Source: Limosilactobacillus rudii (GTDB taxonomy: Bacteria > Bacillota > Bacilli > Lactobacillales > Lactobacillaceae). From it: a stretch of 64,000 bases of DNA. Made by a program: the position numbers and the translations under genes. The notes beneath the pieces are model-generated. The model saw only the letters and a program-made list of their open reading frames with translations. It searched no databases and was not told where the DNA came from. This document shows, in pieces, positions 62,338 to 64,000 of the stretch. The stretch spans positions 124,001 to 188,000 of the forward strand of contig NZ_JACIVB010000054.1 in NCBI RefSeq assembly GCF_014145455.1, written 5' to 3'. Each line of letters starts with the position of its first letter. Positions within the stretch are counted from its first letter, which is position 1.

Positions 62338-63058
62338 TTAGATTAAAGAGTGCCTTTTCGTGACGACGTGAAACGGGACAGGTTAGGCCGTTATAGAAGA
62401 TGACAACATGGTGAAGAAAGTCGATTTGCTTAATCTGCAAAGGATTAACAAGATAACTGCGATGACAGCGGAAAAAGCGGTGATCAATCTTTTGCAATTC
62501 TCGTAAGTTATAATTTAATTGGATTTCCTTATTATCTGTTGTCACCATGATACAGGAGTGAGTATTATCAGGATTTACCTCAAAGTAGCAAATATTTTTA
62601 AGCGGGATTTGAAGTGTTTCAGAGTATGATTTATATGTAAACGTCTCTTCTACTAATGATGATTGGATTTCATTATTGATGTGAATAAGGTCTTTTTTAA
62701 GCTCGTCGTGAATGTTGCCACGGTCTTTAGCGATAAAGTCAAGGGCACTTACACGGTACTTATAAGTAGTGTAGACAAATTCATCATGAACAGTAATAAA
62801 AATAATATTAGCTAACTCATCGTGCTGGCGAATCAGTTTGCTAATTTCAAGTCCAGCTGTTTTAATACCGTTGATTTCGAGGTCAAGGATAAAGACATTT
62901 TCTTTACTAGGTAATGGTAGTCCAAGTCGTAGTTGGTCAGTTGAACTAAATATATTAATGTTTAAGTCCGTTAAAGAAATTTCCTGGGAAATTCTTTGAA
63001 CCATTGATTTTAGATGACGTTGTTGGTTGCAATCGTCTTCTAAGATAAAAATATTCAA
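62327..63058 (-). CDS. LytTR-family response regulator (AgrA-like)
   Basis: About 243 residues: receiver domain with FILEDD near residue 4 and the phospho-acceptor in NVFILDLEING near residue 58, then a LytTR DNA-binding domain (KNICYFEVNP, RELQKIDHRFFRCHRSYLVNP). TTG 63058 is preferred because GGGGGAG lies six bases upstream; the ATG at 63073 would read through the ribosome binding site. With the kinase it forms a quorum-type two-component system and may control the divergent surface protein gene. Confidence 0.9.
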   Translation of the reverse strand: MNIFILEDDCNQQRHLKSMVQRISQEISLTDLNINIFSSTDQLRLGLPLPSKENVFILDLEINGIKTAGLEISKLIRQHDELANIIFITVHDEFVYTTYKYRVSALDFIAKDRGNIHDELKKDLIHINNEIQSSLVEETFTYKSYSETLQIPLKNICYFEVNPDNTHSCIMVTTDNKEIQLNYNLRELQKIDHRFFRCHRSYLVNPLQIKQIDFLHHVVIFYNGLTCPVSRRHEKALFNLIKR

Positions 63059-63073
63059 AACTAACTCCCCCAT

Positions 63074-63292
63074 TCTTAAATACTATATAAATATAGCATG
63101 GGGGGGGGTAAGAAGGCATTACTGTTGAACTCGAAAATAAAAATACTGAATTGAAACTGAAAAAATCATGCTACTTTTTCAGTTTGGGATGGGAAAATAA
63201 AAAACTCATGAAGATCAGGTTGAAAGATTGCAACAGCAAGCCTTATCTTAAAGGAGGCTAATAGCTAATTTTAAGATATCGGGGGATTTATC
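63074..63292. promoter_or_regulatory. Divergent control region with G9 tract and 11-bp inverted repeat
   Basis: For the minus-strand regulator gene, TATATT serves as -10 with the G9/C9 run (63101-63109) lying inside the 17-bp spacer. AAACTGAAAAA (63154-63164) and TTTTTCAGTTT (63175-63185) form a perfect inverted repeat. AAAGGAGG (63251-63258) and GGGGGAT (63281-63287) lie before the surface protein start. Confidence 0.55.
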
Positions 63293-64000
63293 GTGAAAGA
63301 ACATAAAAAATTATATAAAGCAGGTAAAAACTGGGTTGTTGCTACACTAGCTGTTGCCTCATTAGGGATTGTGGCAACGCAGCAACAAGTATCCGCTGAT
63401 AGTACAACTACGGATACCGTAAGTGCTACTAGCGAAAATAATTCAGTTCAAAAAGCACAACAAACTAAAGATCAAGCACAATCTGCATATGATCAGCAGA
63501 GTCAAGTAGTTGCCAATGCCGAAACTGCTAAATCTGTTGCACAAAGCAGTGCAGATGTTGCTGATAGCAAGCTCGCTCAAGCTAAGACTAACGCTGCTAC
63601 TGTTGGCGCAACAGATGAAAATATTAGCTCAACTAGTGCTGCTGTTAACTCGCAACAAGCAGTTGTTGATAATTATAAGCAACAGCTTAATAAGGGCACC
63701 CAAGCACAACCTGGAAAGACGGAAGTTGCTAAACCAAGTGCTACCAATGCTCAAGCACTAAATGAAAGTATTGAACAAAACCAGATTAAGTTACCTGATG
63801 GGTACGTTAAGGCATTTAATGAGCAAATCGCTGCTATTGGTTACCAAGATAAAAATGGAATAAATAGCAATTTTGATTTTAATAAATCAGAAAAAGATAT
63901 TGATGCTAAGGAAAAGACACTCCAAAATATTGCTAAAGGGTTAAATACGCTTAATCCATACCAACATAACGAAAATGACTCTAAGGTCGCAATTAAGGAT
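63293..64000 (+). CDS. KxYKxGKxW-signal surface protein, SEC10/PgrA-like (partial, runs off window)
   Basis: The first 236 codons of a larger protein. GTG 63293 (GGGGGAT upstream) starts KEHKKLYKAGKNWVVATLAV, the KxYKxGKxW signal typical of secreted lactobacillar surface proteins and glucansucrases, ending near VSADS. A long Ala/Gln/Lys/Ser coiled coil follows (KAQQTKDQAQSAYDQQSQVV). From about residue 160 the sequence KLPDGYVKAFNEQIAAIGY is like the SEC10/PgrA surface-exclusion family. No glucansucrase core is seen. It is divergent from the two-component system. Confidence 0.8.
   Translation, partial: MKEHKKLYKAGKNWVVATLAVASLGIVATQQQVSADSTTTDTVSATSENNSVQKAQQTKDQAQSAYDQQSQVVANAETAKSVAQSSADVADSKLAQAKTNAATVGATDENISSTSAAVNSQQAVVDNYKQQLNKGTQAQPGKTEVAKPSATNAQALNESIEQNQIKLPDGYVKAFNEQIAAIGYQDKNGINSNFDFNKSEKDIDAKEKTLQNIAKGLNTLNPYQHNENDSKVAIKD

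Noticed and set aside
63293-64000. Glucansucrase (GH70) from its KxYKxGKxW signal
   Set aside because: The region after the coiled coil matches SEC10/PgrA-like sequence and shows no GH70 motif within the window.

Overview
The window looks like chromosome of a heterofermentative lactobacillus, most likely Limosilactobacillus reuteri or a close relative. The DNA is AT-rich with low-GC Gram-positive signals (AGGAGG ribosome binding sites, GTG/TTG starts, CcpA cre boxes). It carries a very strongly codon-biased phosphoketolase of about 803 residues, an R-alcohol-dehydrogenase-like SDR, a cinnamoyl-esterase-like hydrolase and a KxYKxGKxW surface protein. The species call is inference; no rRNA or tRNA is present.

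Region 1 (1-16.5 kb) is a complete ethanolamine utilisation (eut) bacterial microcompartment locus. The left arm reads leftwards: a PduO-type corrinoid adenosyltransferase, an AraC-family regulator interrupted at a G9 tract, and the start of a D-lactate-dehydrogenase-like gene with a microcompartment targeting-like N-terminus. The right arm is one long operon: eutG-A-B-C-L-K-E-M-T, a BMC-associated gene, eutH-Q-S-J-P-N, a tyrosine phosphatase and an FMN reductase, closed by a strong terminator. EutH imports ethanolamine; EutBC (AdoCbl-dependent, repaired by EutA) splits it to acetaldehyde and ammonia inside a shell of EutS/L/K/M/N; EutE oxidises acetaldehyde to acetyl-CoA and EutG reduces it to ethanol. 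The divergent control region holds one perfect cre box and one near-perfect one. I see no EutVW system and no cobalamin riboswitch; the AraC protein is the evident regulator.

Region 2 (16.7-51.3 kb) is mostly ordinary core genome: an Rpn nuclease, a RelE/Phd-type toxin-antitoxin pair, a MarR plus heterodimeric ABC exporter, a C69 dipeptidase, YbaK, a GntR regulator, an acyltransferase, phosphoketolase, permeases, hydrolases, a ROK kinase, a ribosomal-protection-like GTPase, UspA, LplA, an MFS exporter, an orphan galactitol-type EIIC, a Na+/H+ antiporter with an attenuator-like leader, and a TPP-riboswitch-controlled ykoEDC thiamine-precursor ECF transporter. An unassigned structured RNA lies near 39.1-39.3 kb.

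Region 3 (51.5-55.8 kb) is an accessory patch with plasmid-like debris: a secreted fragment fused to a DUF536-like tail, an alcohol dehydrogenase that has lost its start, an AAA ATPase (DUF4143) preceded by four operator-like motifs exactly 39 nt apart and flanked by a 35-bp duplicated terminator, a par/Fst-like convergent antisense RNA pair, and an integrase pseudogene.

Region 4 (56.1-64 kb) returns to core genes (TauE, SDR, nucleoside hydrolase, ferredoxin-NADP reductase, zinc-ribbon protein). It ends with an AgrC/AgrA-like two-component system, whose regulator has a second G9 tract in its apparent promoter spacer, and the start of a large KxYKxGKxW surface protein.
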